Source: Actinomycetota bacterium
GTDB taxonomy: Bacteria > Actinomycetota > Acidimicrobiia > Acidimicrobiales > CADCTF01
Assembly: GCA_019348305.1 (NCBI GenBank)
Contig: JAHWJQ010000048.1
Coordinates: 1-12,373 of the forward strand
Length of the DNA stretch: 12,373 bases
Direction: 5' to 3'
Below the pieces are notes generated by a model that searched no databases, was not told the origin of the DNA, and saw only the letters and a program-made list of their open reading frames with translations. Both the position numbers and the translations under genes were made by a program. Of this stretch, positions 1 to 6,779 are shown in pieces (position 1 is the first letter of the stretch; each line of letters opens with the position of its first letter).

Positions 1-114
1 GCCGCGGTGCAGGACGCGGTGGTGCGGACCCCGGGGATCGACCGGGTGCAGGACGAGGTCACCCACATCCCCGGGCGGGGGCGGGGGCGCAAGGTCGCCA
101 CCGTCGCCCCATGA
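1..114 (+). CDS. C-terminal end of an unidentified protein (partial)
   Basis: Frame 1 is open from the first base to a TGA at 112-114 and gives the last 37 residues of a protein whose body lies outside the window. The tail contains VRTPGIDRVQDEV followed by a basic Gly/Arg stretch (GRGRGRK). A 'xRTPGVxxV' pattern occurs in small alpha/beta domains such as Asp23- or BON-like proteins, but too little remains to assign a family. Codon use is strongly GC-rich at third positions, as in neighbouring genes. It converges on the peroxiredoxin gene with 24 bases between the two stop codons. Confidence 0.5.
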   Translation, partial: AAVQDAVVRTPGIDRVQDEVTHIPGRGRGRKVATVAP

Positions 115-138
115 CACCCCGCTCGGGCCGCTCGGGCG

Positions 139-774
139 CTACCTGTTGGGCTGGGGCGTCACCCGCAGGTAGGGCTTCTTGGCCTCGAACCCCTTGGGGA
201 ACTTCTCCTTGGCCTCGTCGTCGGAGACGGCAGGAGCGATGATCACGTCGTCGCCTTCCTTCCAGTCGGCCGGAGTGGCGACGGAGTAGTTGGCCGTGAG
301 CTGAAGGCTGTCGATCACCCGCAGGATCTCGTCGAAGTTGCGGCCGGTCGACGCCGGGTAGGTGATCATGAGCTTGACCTTCTTGTCGGGCGCGATCACG
401 AACACCGAGCGCACCGTGAGGGTGTCGCTGGCGTTGGGATGGATCATCCCGTAGAGGTCCGAGACCGTGCGGTCCGGGTCGGCGATCACCGGAAAGTTGA
501 CGGAGTTGCCGGTCACCTCCTCGATGTCGCCCAGCCACTTCTGATGGGACTCCACCGGGTCCACGGAGACGGCGAGGACCTTGGTGTTGCGCTTGTCGAA
601 CTCCGGCTTGAGATTGGCGACGGCCCCCAGCTCCGTGGTGCAGACCGGCGTGAAGTCCTTGGGGTGCGAGAACAGGACGCCCCAGCTGTCCCCCAGGTAC
701 TCATAGAGGTTGATCTTCCCCTCGGTGGTCTCGGCGGTGAAGTCCGGGGCTTCGTCGCCCAGGCGAATCGTCAT
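139..774 (-). CDS. 1-Cys peroxiredoxin (Prx6-type thioredoxin-fold peroxidase)
   Basis: This is a 211-residue cytoplasmic peroxidase that reduces hydrogen peroxide or organic hydroperoxides. It has the Prx6-class layout: the thioredoxin-fold core carries HPKDFTPVCTTE with the peroxidatic cysteine at residue 45, and the C-terminal domain contains VATPADWKEGDDVI and KPYLRVTPQP. Cys45 is the only cysteine in the protein, which supports a 1-Cys mechanism needing an external reductant. The length fits the family (about 210-225). I chose the ATG at 774 because MTIRLGDEAPDF is the usual family N-terminus and GGAGG sits 7-8 bases upstream; an in-frame ATG at 846 would add 24 non-homologous residues. 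It is divergent from the acyl-CoA synthetase gene and shares an intergenic region of about 150 bp that contains a short palindrome. No oxidative-stress operator is recognised. Confidence 0.95.
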   Translation of the reverse strand: MTIRLGDEAPDFTAETTEGKINLYEYLGDSWGVLFSHPKDFTPVCTTELGAVANLKPEFDKRNTKVLAVSVDPVESHQKWLGDIEEVTGNSVNFPVIADPDRTVSDLYGMIHPNASDTLTVRSVFVIAPDKKVKLMITYPASTGRNFDEILRVIDSLQLTANYSVATPADWKEGDDVIIAPAVSDDEAKEKFPKGFEAKKPYLRVTPQPNR

Positions 775-833
775 GAGCTTCCTCCCATGCCCGACCAAGT
801 CGGGCTCCTCGATTACTCGTTTCGACCACAATA

Positions 834-844
834 GTTGACTCAAC
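834..844. promoter_or_regulatory. 11-bp perfect palindrome in the prx/acyl-CoA ligase divergent promoter region
   Basis: GTTGACTCAAC is a perfect inverted repeat (5-bp arms around one central C). It lies 60 bp upstream of the peroxiredoxin start and 79 bp upstream of the ligase start. The position suits an operator for a dimeric repressor or activator. It matches no site I can name. Its TTGACT also resembles a -35 hexamer on the plus strand, but no -10 lies at a fitting distance. Confidence 0.3.
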
Positions 845-922
845 AAGTCGGCTTTTCAACCTCGGTACGCTGAGCCTCCCCAGGGTCCCTCGGGGCCCGC
901 CGGATCCACGAGGAGGCTGGCT

Positions 923-2755
923 ATGGCTACCGCTGCGGAGAAGAAGGCCGAGATCGACCGGGTCGTGGAGGGTCACACCGTCACCAGCCGCTTCGCCGAA
1001 ACGGTGGCCGCGCACGGGGACCGGGTGGCGCTGCGGTCGCGGACCGGCGAGGGTGAATGGCGGGAGTGGACGTGGCGTGAGTACGCCGAGCGGGCCTGCC
1101 GGGCAGCCGCCGGCCTGTCGCGGATGGGGGTGGGCCGGGGTGACCGGGTGGCCCTCATGGTGCGCAACATCTCCGAGTTCCACGTGGCCGACATGGCCGC
1201 GCTCCTCGTGGGGGCAACCCCGTTCTCCATCTACAACTCCTCGTCGCCAGAGCAGGTGCAGTACCTGCTCTCCCACGCCGAAGCCAAAGTGGCGATCGTC
1301 GAGAACGGGGGCTTCCTCGAGCGGCTTACGAAGGTCCGCGGCGACCTGCCCATGCTGGAACAGGTCGTACTCCTCGAAGGCGAGAGCGGAACCGACGGCG
1401 ACGTCGTGGGGTGGGAGTCGCTGCTCGGCGAGGAGGCGGTGGACTTGGCCGAGGCGGCCAGGATCGCCGAGCCCCACGACCTGGCCACCCTCATCTACAC
1501 CTCGGGCACCACCGGCCCGCCCAAGGGGGTGATGATCACCCACTACAACGTCGTCTGGACCGCCGAGAGCCTCCTTCAGGCCTTCGAGAGCGACCGCAAC
1601 GAGGTCTTCGGCATGCGCATCGTCTCGTACCTCCCCATGGCCCACATCGCCGAGCGCATGACCAGCCACTACCTGGGCATCGTCTCCGCCTACGAGGTCT
1701 CCAGCTGTCCAGAGGTGACGGAGATCGCGACCTACCTGCGCGAGGTGCGGCCCAACATCGCCTTCGGCGTGCCCCGGGTCTGGGAGAAGATCCATGCCGG
1801 CGTGCAGGCCGCCCTCGCCGCCGACCCCGAGAAGAAGACGAAGTTCGAAGAGGCCATCGCCGTCGCCAGACCCATCGCGTCGAAAAAGACCCTCGAGGGC
1901 GAGGCGGCACTGTCGGACGACGAGCGCCAGATGATCGAGTTCCTCGACGCAGTCGCGTTCTCGACGGTCCGCGGGCTGTTGGGCATGGACGAGATGCGCT
2001 ATGCCATCACTGGGGCAGCCCCCATCCCGGTCGAGCTGGTCGAGTGGTACCGCACCATCGGGGTGCCGCTGTCGGAGGTCTACGGCATGTCCGAGAACAC
2101 CGGCCCCCTCACCTGGGAGCCTGTCCGCGTCAAGCCGGGCTACGTCGGACGCCCCTTGCCGGGAGTGGAGGTGGCCCTGACCGACGACGGCGAGGTGATC
2201 GCCCGGGGCGGCAACGTCTTCGTCGGGTACCTGAACGACCCGGAGAAGACCACCGAAGCCCTGGACGAGGATGGCTGGCTGCACACCGGCGACGTGGGCG
2301 AGTTCGACGACGAGGGGTACCTGCGCATCGTCGACCGCAAGAAGGAACTCATCATCACGGCCGGCGGCAAGAACGTGTCGCCGGCCAACATCGAGGCCGC
2401 GCTCAAGTCGTTCCCCCTCATCGGCCAGGCGGCGGTGATCGGCGACAAGCGGCCCTTCATCTCGGCTCTGGTGGTGCTCGACCCCGACGTCGCCCCGGGC
2501 TGGGCCCGGTCCCGTGGGGTCGAGTCCTCCTCGCTGGCCGAGTTGGCGGAGCATCCCGAGGTGGTGAGTGAGATCGACCGCTGCGTGCAGGAGGCCAACT
2601 CCCGCTTCAGCCAGGTCGAGCAGGTCAAGAAGTTCAAGATCCTCGGCCAGGAGTGGCTGGCGGACTCCGAGGAGCTGACGCCAACGATGAAGCTCAAGCG
2701 GCGAGGGATCAACGCCAAGTACGCGTCAGAGATCGAGGCCCTCTATTCCCGATGA
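923..2755 (+). CDS. AMP-forming long-chain fatty acyl-CoA synthetase (FadD15-like)
   Basis: This is a 610-residue member of the ANL superfamily. It activates a fatty acid with ATP to an acyl-adenylate and then transfers it to CoA, feeding beta-oxidation or lipid synthesis. Visible motifs are the P-loop YTSGTTGPPKG at residues 192-202, YGMSE at 387-391, HTGD at 454-457, the hinge region DRKKELIITAGGKN at 471-484, and a C-terminal TPTMKLKRR whose Lys590 is the likely catalytic lysine. Length and the long-chain-type linker SKKTLEGEAALSDDER fit the 600-residue bacterial long-chain class, such as mycobacterial FadD15, rather than shorter medium-chain ligases. Substrate length cannot be read from the sequence. 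AGGAGG at 911-916, six bases before the ATG, fixes the start. The stop codon overlaps an ATG (ATGA, 2752-2755), which suggests coupling with the following transporter gene. Confidence 0.95.
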   Translation: MATAAEKKAEIDRVVEGHTVTSRFAETVAAHGDRVALRSRTGEGEWREWTWREYAERACRAAAGLSRMGVGRGDRVALMVRNISEFHVADMAALLVGATPFSIYNSSSPEQVQYLLSHAEAKVAIVENGGFLERLTKVRGDLPMLEQVVLLEGESGTDGDVVGWESLLGEEAVDLAEAARIAEPHDLATLIYTSGTTGPPKGVMITHYNVVWTAESLLQAFESDRNEVFGMRIVSYLPMAHIAERMTSHYLGIVSAYEVSSCPEVTEIATYLREVRPNIAFGVPRVWEKIHAGVQAALAADPEKKTKFEEAIAVARPIASKKTLEGEAALSDDERQMIEFLDAVAFSTVRGLLGMDEMRYAITGAAPIPVELVEWYRTIGVPLSEVYGMSENTGPLTWEPVRVKPGYVGRPLPGVEVALTDDGEVIARGGNVFVGYLNDPEKTTEALDEDGWLHTGDVGEFDDEGYLRIVDRKKELIITAGGKNVSPANIEAALKSFPLIGQAAVIGDKRPFISALVVLDPDVAPGWARSRGVESSSLAELAEHPEVVSEIDRCVQEANSRFSQVEQVKKFKILGQEWLADSEELTPTMKLKRRGINAKYASEIEALYSR

Positions 2756-3719
2756 TGCCGGCGCTGGCGCGGCAGTCGCCGCCGCCGCTGGCCGGCGCCA
2801 GCAGCTCGGCACCCTGCTCGCCGCCGCGGGTGCCTGCTCCTACGGGCTCACCATCATCTGCAACCGACTGCTGGCCACCAAGGGCTTCGGGCCCCAGGCC
2901 ACGCTCAGCGTCCGCTTCGGCATCTCCGCCGCCGCCCTTCTGCTCCTTTTGGCGCTGGGGCGGCGTCCGCTCGTGCCGGCCCGGGGAGAGCGACTGCGCG
3001 TGCTGGCCCTGGGCGGGGTGGGCTACGCCATCCAGGCGAGCCTGTTCTACGCCGCCCTGCAGCGGGGAAGCGCCGCCGCCGTAGCGCTGCTCTTCTACGC
3101 CTACCCGGCTGTTGTCACGCTCGTCGAGGCGGCGATCTCGAGGCAGCGCCCGAGCGGGCGGTTGCTGGCCGGTCTGGCCCTGTCGGGCGCCGGGACGTTG
3201 CTCGTCGTGCTGGCCGGGAGCGACGTCTCCATCACCCCTGCCGGCACTGCCTTCGCGCTCGTCGCCGCCGGCGCCTTCGCGCTGTACCTGCTCGCCGGTG
3301 CCGGCGCCGCCCCGCGCACCTCTGGGTCGCCCGGGGGCGCCATGGTGATCGGAGCGTGGGTGGCTGCAGGGGCGGCCCTGTCCCTGACGTCGGTGGGCGT
3401 GGCCGCCGGAGGGCTCCGTTGGCCCGGCGAGCACTGGTGGCTCATGGCCGCCACCGGCCTCGCCACCGCCAGCGCCTTCGCCCTGCTCTTCGCGGCGCTA
3501 GAGCGGCTCGGGGCCAGCCGCACCGCGGTGGTCATGACCCTCGAAGCGCTTTCGGCGGTGGTGCTGGGGGCGCTGTTGCTGGGCGAGAGCCTGGGCCCCG
3601 TGCAACTGGTGGGCGGCCTGGCCATCGTGGCGGCGACGATGGTGATCTCGACCGCTGGTGCACCGGCCGCCGCCCGCTCGGCCCCCCAGCGCGACGAGCC
3701 TGTGAGCGTCCTGCCCTGA
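2752..3719 (+). CDS. EamA/DMT-superfamily transporter with anomalous 5' end (probable frameshift or non-canonical start)
   Basis: This is a ten-helix-type inner-membrane transporter of the EamA drug/metabolite family, built of two repeated halves; the substrate is unknown. The transporter frame is open from 2691 to 3719. Family-like sequence already starts near 2790 (QQLGTLLAAAGACSYG, helix 1) and runs to LGESLGPVQLVGGLAIVAAT, typical of the last two helices. That frame has no ATG, GTG or TTG before the TTG at 2949, and a start there would delete helix 1 and leave only 256 residues. The only well-placed start, the ATG at 2752 overlapping the ligase TGA, is in frame +1 relative to the transporter and reads MMPALARQSPPP. 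The simplest reading is that one base is missing (or two are extra) in the GCC-rich run at 2755-2800; a CTG (2814) or ATT (2745) start is the alternative. The span given assumes the coupled start. The stop lies four bases from the stop of the convergent whiB gene. Confidence 0.75.
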
Positions 3720-3732
3720 AGACCTAGGACGC
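3706..3732. terminator. Inverted repeat spanning both stop codons of the convergent EamA and whiB genes
   Basis: GCGTCCT (3706-3712) and AGGACGC (3726-3732) form a perfect 7-bp stem with a 13-base loop. The loop region covers the EamA stop (3717-3719) and reaches the whiB stop (3724-3726). No T-tract follows on either strand, so it is at best a non-canonical bidirectional terminator or 3'-end stabiliser. The symmetry lies partly inside coding sequence and may be chance. Confidence 0.3.
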
Positions 3733-4032
3733 AGCCGCCTGGCGCTGCGCTCGCACCCGAGCCCGCCATTGGCGGCGCAGCACCCGGCGCTCCTCCTCCG
3801 AGGTGCCACCCCACACCCCGAACTCCTGATTGGTGGTGATGGCGAAGTTGAGGCACTCCTCCTGCACCGGGCACCCCGAGCAGATGCTCTTGGCCGCGCC
3901 GATCTGCTCCACCGCCGCACCGGTGACTCCAACCGGGAAGAACAGGTTCGGGTCCAGGTCGCGGCACGCGGCGGCTCGACGCCACGCCGTGTTCGCATCC
4001 CAGGATCGGGGGTTTTCCATTATCAGGGCCAT
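3724..4032 (-). CDS. whiB: WhiB-family [4Fe-4S] transcription factor (WhiB1-like)
   Basis: This is a 102-residue actinobacterial iron-sulfur regulator. Four cysteines at 23, 51, 54 and 60 (C-X27-C-X2-C-X5-C) would bind a [4Fe-4S] cluster. The Gly turn GVWGG is at 72-76, followed by a basic tail (RRVLRRQWRARVRAQR) expected to contact DNA. CRDLDPNLFFPVG and the cysteine spacing resemble mycobacterial WhiB1 as I remember it, a nitric-oxide-responsive partner of the housekeeping sigma factor. The start at 4032 (MALIMENP) is chosen because GGAGGAG lies 5-7 bases upstream; the ATG at 4020 is an alternative without such a site. It is divergent from the gene at 4203, with 170 bp between them. A TATTCT at 4148-4143 on the minus strand could be a -10 box, giving a leader of about 100 bases, but no matching -35 is visible. 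Confidence 0.95.
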   Translation of the reverse strand: MALIMENPRSWDANTAWRRAAACRDLDPNLFFPVGVTGAAVEQIGAAKSICSGCPVQEECLNFAITTNQEFGVWGGTSEEERRVLRRQWRARVRAQRQAAAS

Positions 4033-4202
4033 TCGTCTCCTCCGACGTGAGTAGTGGTGCTCACACCGGCGGCTGGCCTGCCCGGCACCAAGGGTCCCGG
4101 ACCACCCCCAAGGTCCGCTGCCGCAAACTGCAAACGTGTCCCAGAATACCGGTTCCGCCAACGCTAGATACCTGCGCGTCGGCCCGGTGCGAGAATGACG
4201 AA

Positions 4203-5156
4203 GTGACCGGCGCCGGAGCCAGCGACGGACTGTCCTCCCTCGGGCTGCGCTTGACCGCGGCGGGCTCGCTGGCCCAGGTCCTGGGCCTCGCCATCGACGC
4301 CTGGCTGCACGGGCAAGACCCGGAGCTGGCAGCCCGGGAAACAGTCTTCTCGGTCGGCAACGCCGGCCACGTCCTGCTCCTTAGCGGCCTGGCCCTGGTC
4401 TGCACGGGCGTGGTCGTGCTGCTCGCGCGGTCGTGGCGCTCGGGCGGGGCCAGCTGCGGGTTGATCGTCGACGCCGGCGAGGGGGCACGCGCCCGGCGAA
4501 CCGCGCCAGCGGCGGTCGTGGTGGTGGCGGCACTGCTCCTGTCGGCCACCGCAGCCGCGGCGGCCAGCCGGTTGAGCCCGGCTCACGACGGTCATGCCGT
4601 TGCCAGCGGTGCGGGAGACGACGGACATGGTCGGGGTGCTGGTCCCGCAGCGTCGGGCCACGGCCGGTCGGGGGCGATCCCCGCCATGGACGCCGAGACC
4701 ACGGCTCGCCTCGACCTCCAACTGGCGGCGGCTCGGGCACTGGCGACGCGGTACCCGACGGCGGCCCACGCCATGGCCGACGGCTTCAGCCTCGCCGCTC
4801 CCTACGAATCGCTGATCGGGTCGCACTACCTGCGCTTCTCCGACGTCGACAACGTCTTCGACGTGGCCCGGCCGGAGATGCTGCTCTTCGACGGCGACTC
4901 GCCCGACAGCCGCCTCGTCGGCCTCAGCTACTACGTGATCGGCGCCGTCCCTCCGGAGGGCTTCGCCGGTCCGGCCGACCACTGGCACCAGCACCTCCAG
5001 ACCTGCCTCACGCGGGAGGGACCAGCCTTCGCCGGCGACGGCTACCGCCAGTGCCGGGCCAGCGGGCGCAACTCGTGGATGCTGCACGCCTGGGTGGTCA
5101 GTGGCCGGGAGAGCCCGCAGGGCGTCTTCTCCGACGAGAACGCCCGCCTCAGCTGA
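4203..5156 (+). CDS. Membrane-anchored protein with extracellular DHWHQH-containing domain, function unknown
   Basis: This is a 317-residue protein with three hydrophobic segments (about 13-31, 55-75 and 101-122), a Gly/His-rich linker (about 128-160) and a C-terminal domain (about 163-317) expected outside the membrane. The domain contains RPEMLLFDGD, LVGLSYYVIG, GFAGPADHWHQH (D259, H260, H262, H264), Cys268, Cys284 and HAWVV. I recall similar unannotated actinobacterial proteins with an 'xMLLFDG ... GPNDHWHxH ... C' pattern, but I cannot name the family. The clustered His/Asp and two cysteines suggest a metal site and possibly a disulfide; that is inference. The GTG at 4203 is preferred because upstream in-frame sequence looks non-coding. 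GAGAAT at 4191-4196 could be a -10 box giving a leaderless message. Its 3' end overlaps the convergent GGDEF-like gene by 8 bp. Confidence 0.75.
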   Translation: MTGAGASDGLSSLGLRLTAAGSLAQVLGLAIDAWLHGQDPELAARETVFSVGNAGHVLLLSGLALVCTGVVVLLARSWRSGGASCGLIVDAGEGARARRTAPAAVVVVAALLLSATAAAAASRLSPAHDGHAVASGAGDDGHGRGAGPAASGHGRSGAIPAMDAETTARLDLQLAAARALATRYPTAAHAMADGFSLAAPYESLIGSHYLRFSDVDNVFDVARPEMLLFDGDSPDSRLVGLSYYVIGAVPPEGFAGPADHWHQHLQTCLTREGPAFAGDGYRQCRASGRNSWMLHAWVVSGRESPQGVFSDENARLS

Positions 5157-6021
5157 CCAGGCGCCCCGGCGTCCCCGAAGAATCCGGCGTCTCCGCCCGG
5201 TCGATTGCCGCGAACTGGTCCCGGAGGGCCTCGAGGCCGGCCTCGTCCCCGGGGAAGGTGCAAGCCGTGCGACGGATGTCGTCGGCTGCGGTGGCGACCC
5301 CTCGGCTCGACAGGAAGGCAGCCATCTTCTCGGCAAGGCGATCTACGAAGACCCTCGCTCCCTCAGAGCCCGTCTCCGGACAGATGACAGCGAAGCGGTG
5401 GGCTCGTGTGTCCCTGGCGTGCACCGCTCGATCGACCGACCGCACCGCTGCCTTCATCTGGGCGCCGAGGTCGGCCAGCAGGGCCGCCCGCCGGCGCCGG
5501 GACAGCGCCTCGAGGCCGCTGACATCGACATCGACGACGCAGACCGAAAACAGCGTCTGGTAGCGCTGTGCCCGCGCCGTCTCCAGGCCGGTGTCCTGCA
5601 GGAAGAACCGGGCATTGAACAGCCCCGTGTCGTCGTCGACCTGGTCGTACACCTCGAGCTTGTCGAGTGACCGGGCGAGCTGGGTGCTGGCCCAACCGCC
5701 GAGCACGCCGAAGGCGACGTAGCCGACGCCCCGGGAGAGAACGAGCCCCGCGAAGCGGGCGTCGCCCACCGCCTCGCGCGCCGGGCCCCGCAGCAGGGCA
5801 TAGACGACGGTGGCGGCGATTGCGCTCACCAGCCCGCCCACGAGACCCTTGAACACCAGAGCCAGGAACACGGGGATGAACAAGAGCACGGCGAGGACCT
5901 CGACCGTGTCGACTCGCCGGGCGTACATGACGGCGGCGAGCAGGACGAGGATCCCCAGGCCGGCGGCGAGCACCAACCGCCTCATCGAGGCGTAGCTCCG
6001 GGGACCTGCAGGGGGTGGCAT
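5149..6021 (-). CDS. Membrane protein with degenerate GGDEF-like domain
   Basis: This is a 290-residue protein with about four transmembrane helices (residues 14-34, 41-58, 61-78, 90-110) and a cytoplasmic domain with the diguanylate cyclase fold pattern: DDTGLFNARFF at 130-140, the strand VCVVDVDVSGLEAL at 160-173, and RAHRFAVICPETG at 206-218. The last segment aligns with GG(D/E)EFAVLLP, but the signature is replaced by RAHRF, so the metal- and GTP-binding residues of the active site are absent. D164 and D166 on the preceding strand are kept. It is therefore unlikely to make cyclic di-GMP and may be a sensor, scaffold or nucleotide-binding relic. The ATG at 6021 has TACCAT eight bases upstream (6035-6030), compatible with a leaderless start; the ATG at 5985 is an alternative with GGAG ten bases before it. 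It overlaps the convergent gene by 8 bp. Confidence 0.8.
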   Translation of the reverse strand: MPPPAGPRSYASMRRLVLAAGLGILVLLAAVMYARRVDTVEVLAVLLFIPVFLALVFKGLVGGLVSAIAATVVYALLRGPAREAVGDARFAGLVLSRGVGYVAFGVLGGWASTQLARSLDKLEVYDQVDDDTGLFNARFFLQDTGLETARAQRYQTLFSVCVVDVDVSGLEALSRRRRAALLADLGAQMKAAVRSVDRAVHARDTRAHRFAVICPETGSEGARVFVDRLAEKMAAFLSSRGVATAADDIRRTACTFPGDEAGLEALRDQFAAIDRAETPDSSGTPGRLVS

Positions 6022-6074
6022 TCCCGACGATGGTACGCACCGGGTCCGGCGGCCATGAGCGACACTGGGGGGCG

Positions 6075-6530
6075 ATGCCCGCCTCGCTACGCTCCAGGGT
6101 GGCGCTTCTCGTCCTCCTGGGGACGTTCCTCATCCCGGTCGTAACCTCCTCGCTACGGGGCCTCACCCACGTGCTCACCTGTGCCGAGGAGGCCGAGATC
6201 CCCTTCACCCTCATCACTCCCGCATCGGGAGATCCCGTCATCGTGAGCTCGAGGAGCATCACCCGAGGCGAGCCCGAAGGAGTGTGCGGCGGCCTCGTCC
6301 TTCACATGGGCGTGGGCCCGGCGGGACAGGGGCGGGTGGCCCTGCGGCTGCCGATCACCAACAGGACCAAGTTCGACTGGCAGGGCAGCGTCAAGCTCAA
6401 GCTGGGTTCGGCTGTGGTCCCCGTGGACATCGGCGAGATCAAGGCGGGCGAGACGGGAGTCGACACCGTGCGGGTGAGCGTCCCGCCCGGTCAGGTCGAG
6501 CTCAACGGGTCCTTGCTCATCGGTCCTTGA
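6075..6530 (+). CDS. Small membrane-anchored or secreted protein, function unknown
   Basis: This is a 151-residue protein with a basic N-terminus (SLRSR) and one hydrophobic segment (residues 9-26) that could be a signal anchor or signal peptide. The rest is rich in beta-prone residues and looks like a small beta-sandwich: PFTLITPASG, ALRLPITNRTKFDWQG, VSVPPGQVELNGSL. Two cysteines (36 and 71) outside the hydrophobic part could form a disulfide. I do not recognise the family. The ATG at 6075 is chosen because the in-frame GTG further upstream at 6015 overlaps the start of the divergent gene; a G-run (6067-6072) just before the ATG is a poor but possible ribosome site. It is co-oriented with the large surface protein gene downstream, but 337 bases separate them, so they are probably not one tight operon. 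Confidence 0.65.
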   Translation: MPASLRSRVALLVLLGTFLIPVVTSSLRGLTHVLTCAEEAEIPFTLITPASGDPVIVSSRSITRGEPEGVCGGLVLHMGVGPAGQGRVALRLPITNRTKFDWQGSVKLKLGSAVVPVDIGEIKAGETGVDTVRVSVPPGQVELNGSLLIGP

Positions 6531-6592
6531 CGATGGGAGCGGACGTACAGGCCGGAATGACCTAATGGATGGCGCCTGAGACGGCGAGATTT

Positions 6593-6613
6593 GCACCCCG
6601 AACCGGGGACTGC
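6593..6613 (+). repeat. Hairpin-forming repeat motif, copy 1
   Basis: GCA-CCCC-GAACC-GGGG-AC-TGC: an outer GCA/TGC pair and a CCCC/GGGG stem around a GAAC-containing loop. It matches copy 2 at 6756-6777 apart from small indels and loop changes. The GGGG (6605-6608) could alternatively pair with CCCC at 6619-6622. Confidence 0.55.
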
Positions 6614-6630
6614 TTCGGCCCCACGGCCAT

Positions 6631-6689
6631 CAGTCGTGCCACTCAAAATCGCCGGAGGAAGCATCGCCAGGCGCTCTCCGGCACGGCTG
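6631..6689 (+). other. Long imperfect stem with mutually exclusive alternative hairpin
   Basis: CAGTCGTGCC (6631-6640) pairs with GGCACGGCTG (6680-6689) over ten consecutive positions, one being a U-G wobble. Inside, GGAG (6654-6657) pairs with CTCC (6676-6679) and AGC (6660-6662) with GCT (6673-6675), leaving ACTCAAAATCGCC as a one-sided bulge. An alternative 7-bp stem, GCCGGAG (6651-6657) with CTCCGGC (6676-6682), competes for bases 6680-6682. No T-run follows, so it is not an ordinary terminator. Confidence 0.45.
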
Positions 6690-6755
6690 TCAACTACCAC
6701 ATCCGTGGCGCAACTGGGTCGCGGCGCTAGCATCGTACAAATCGGCCAGTACGGT

Positions 6756-6777
6756 GCAACCCCGAACTAGGGGATGC
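6756..6777 (+). repeat. Hairpin-forming repeat motif, copy 2
   Basis: GCA-A-CCCC-GAACTA-GGGG-A-TGC: the same outer GCA/TGC and inner CCCC/GGGG pairing as copy 1, with GAAC kept at the start of the loop. Its start lies 163 bases downstream of the start of copy 1 and it ends 90 bases before the surface-protein ATG. The stems are kept while the loop and joints vary. Confidence 0.55.
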
Positions 6778-6779
6778 TC

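Noticed and set aside
115..138. GCTCGGGC direct repeat between the first partial gene and the peroxiredoxin as a terminator
   Set aside because: It is a direct rather than inverted repeat and has no T-tract.
775..846. Longer N-terminus for the peroxiredoxin starting at the ATG at 846
   Set aside because: The extra 24 residues do not resemble the family, and the ATG at 774 has a strong ribosome site and the conserved N-terminal sequence.
835..871. TTGACT (835-840) with TACGCT (866-871) as a sigma-70 promoter for the acyl-CoA synthetase
   Set aside because: The spacer is 25 bases, too long for a normal promoter.
701..2554. Very long minus-strand open frame opposite the acyl-CoA synthetase gene
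   Set aside because: High-GC codon bias in the true gene leaves the antisense frame open. The predicted product is low-complexity, has no recognisable motif and overlaps the peroxiredoxin start.
4047..4064. GTGAG-N8-CTCAC inverted repeat in the whiB leader as a CRP-type site
   Set aside because: CRP sites have TGTGA-N6-TCACA; here GTGA and TCAC are ten bases apart, and the arms are short enough to be chance.
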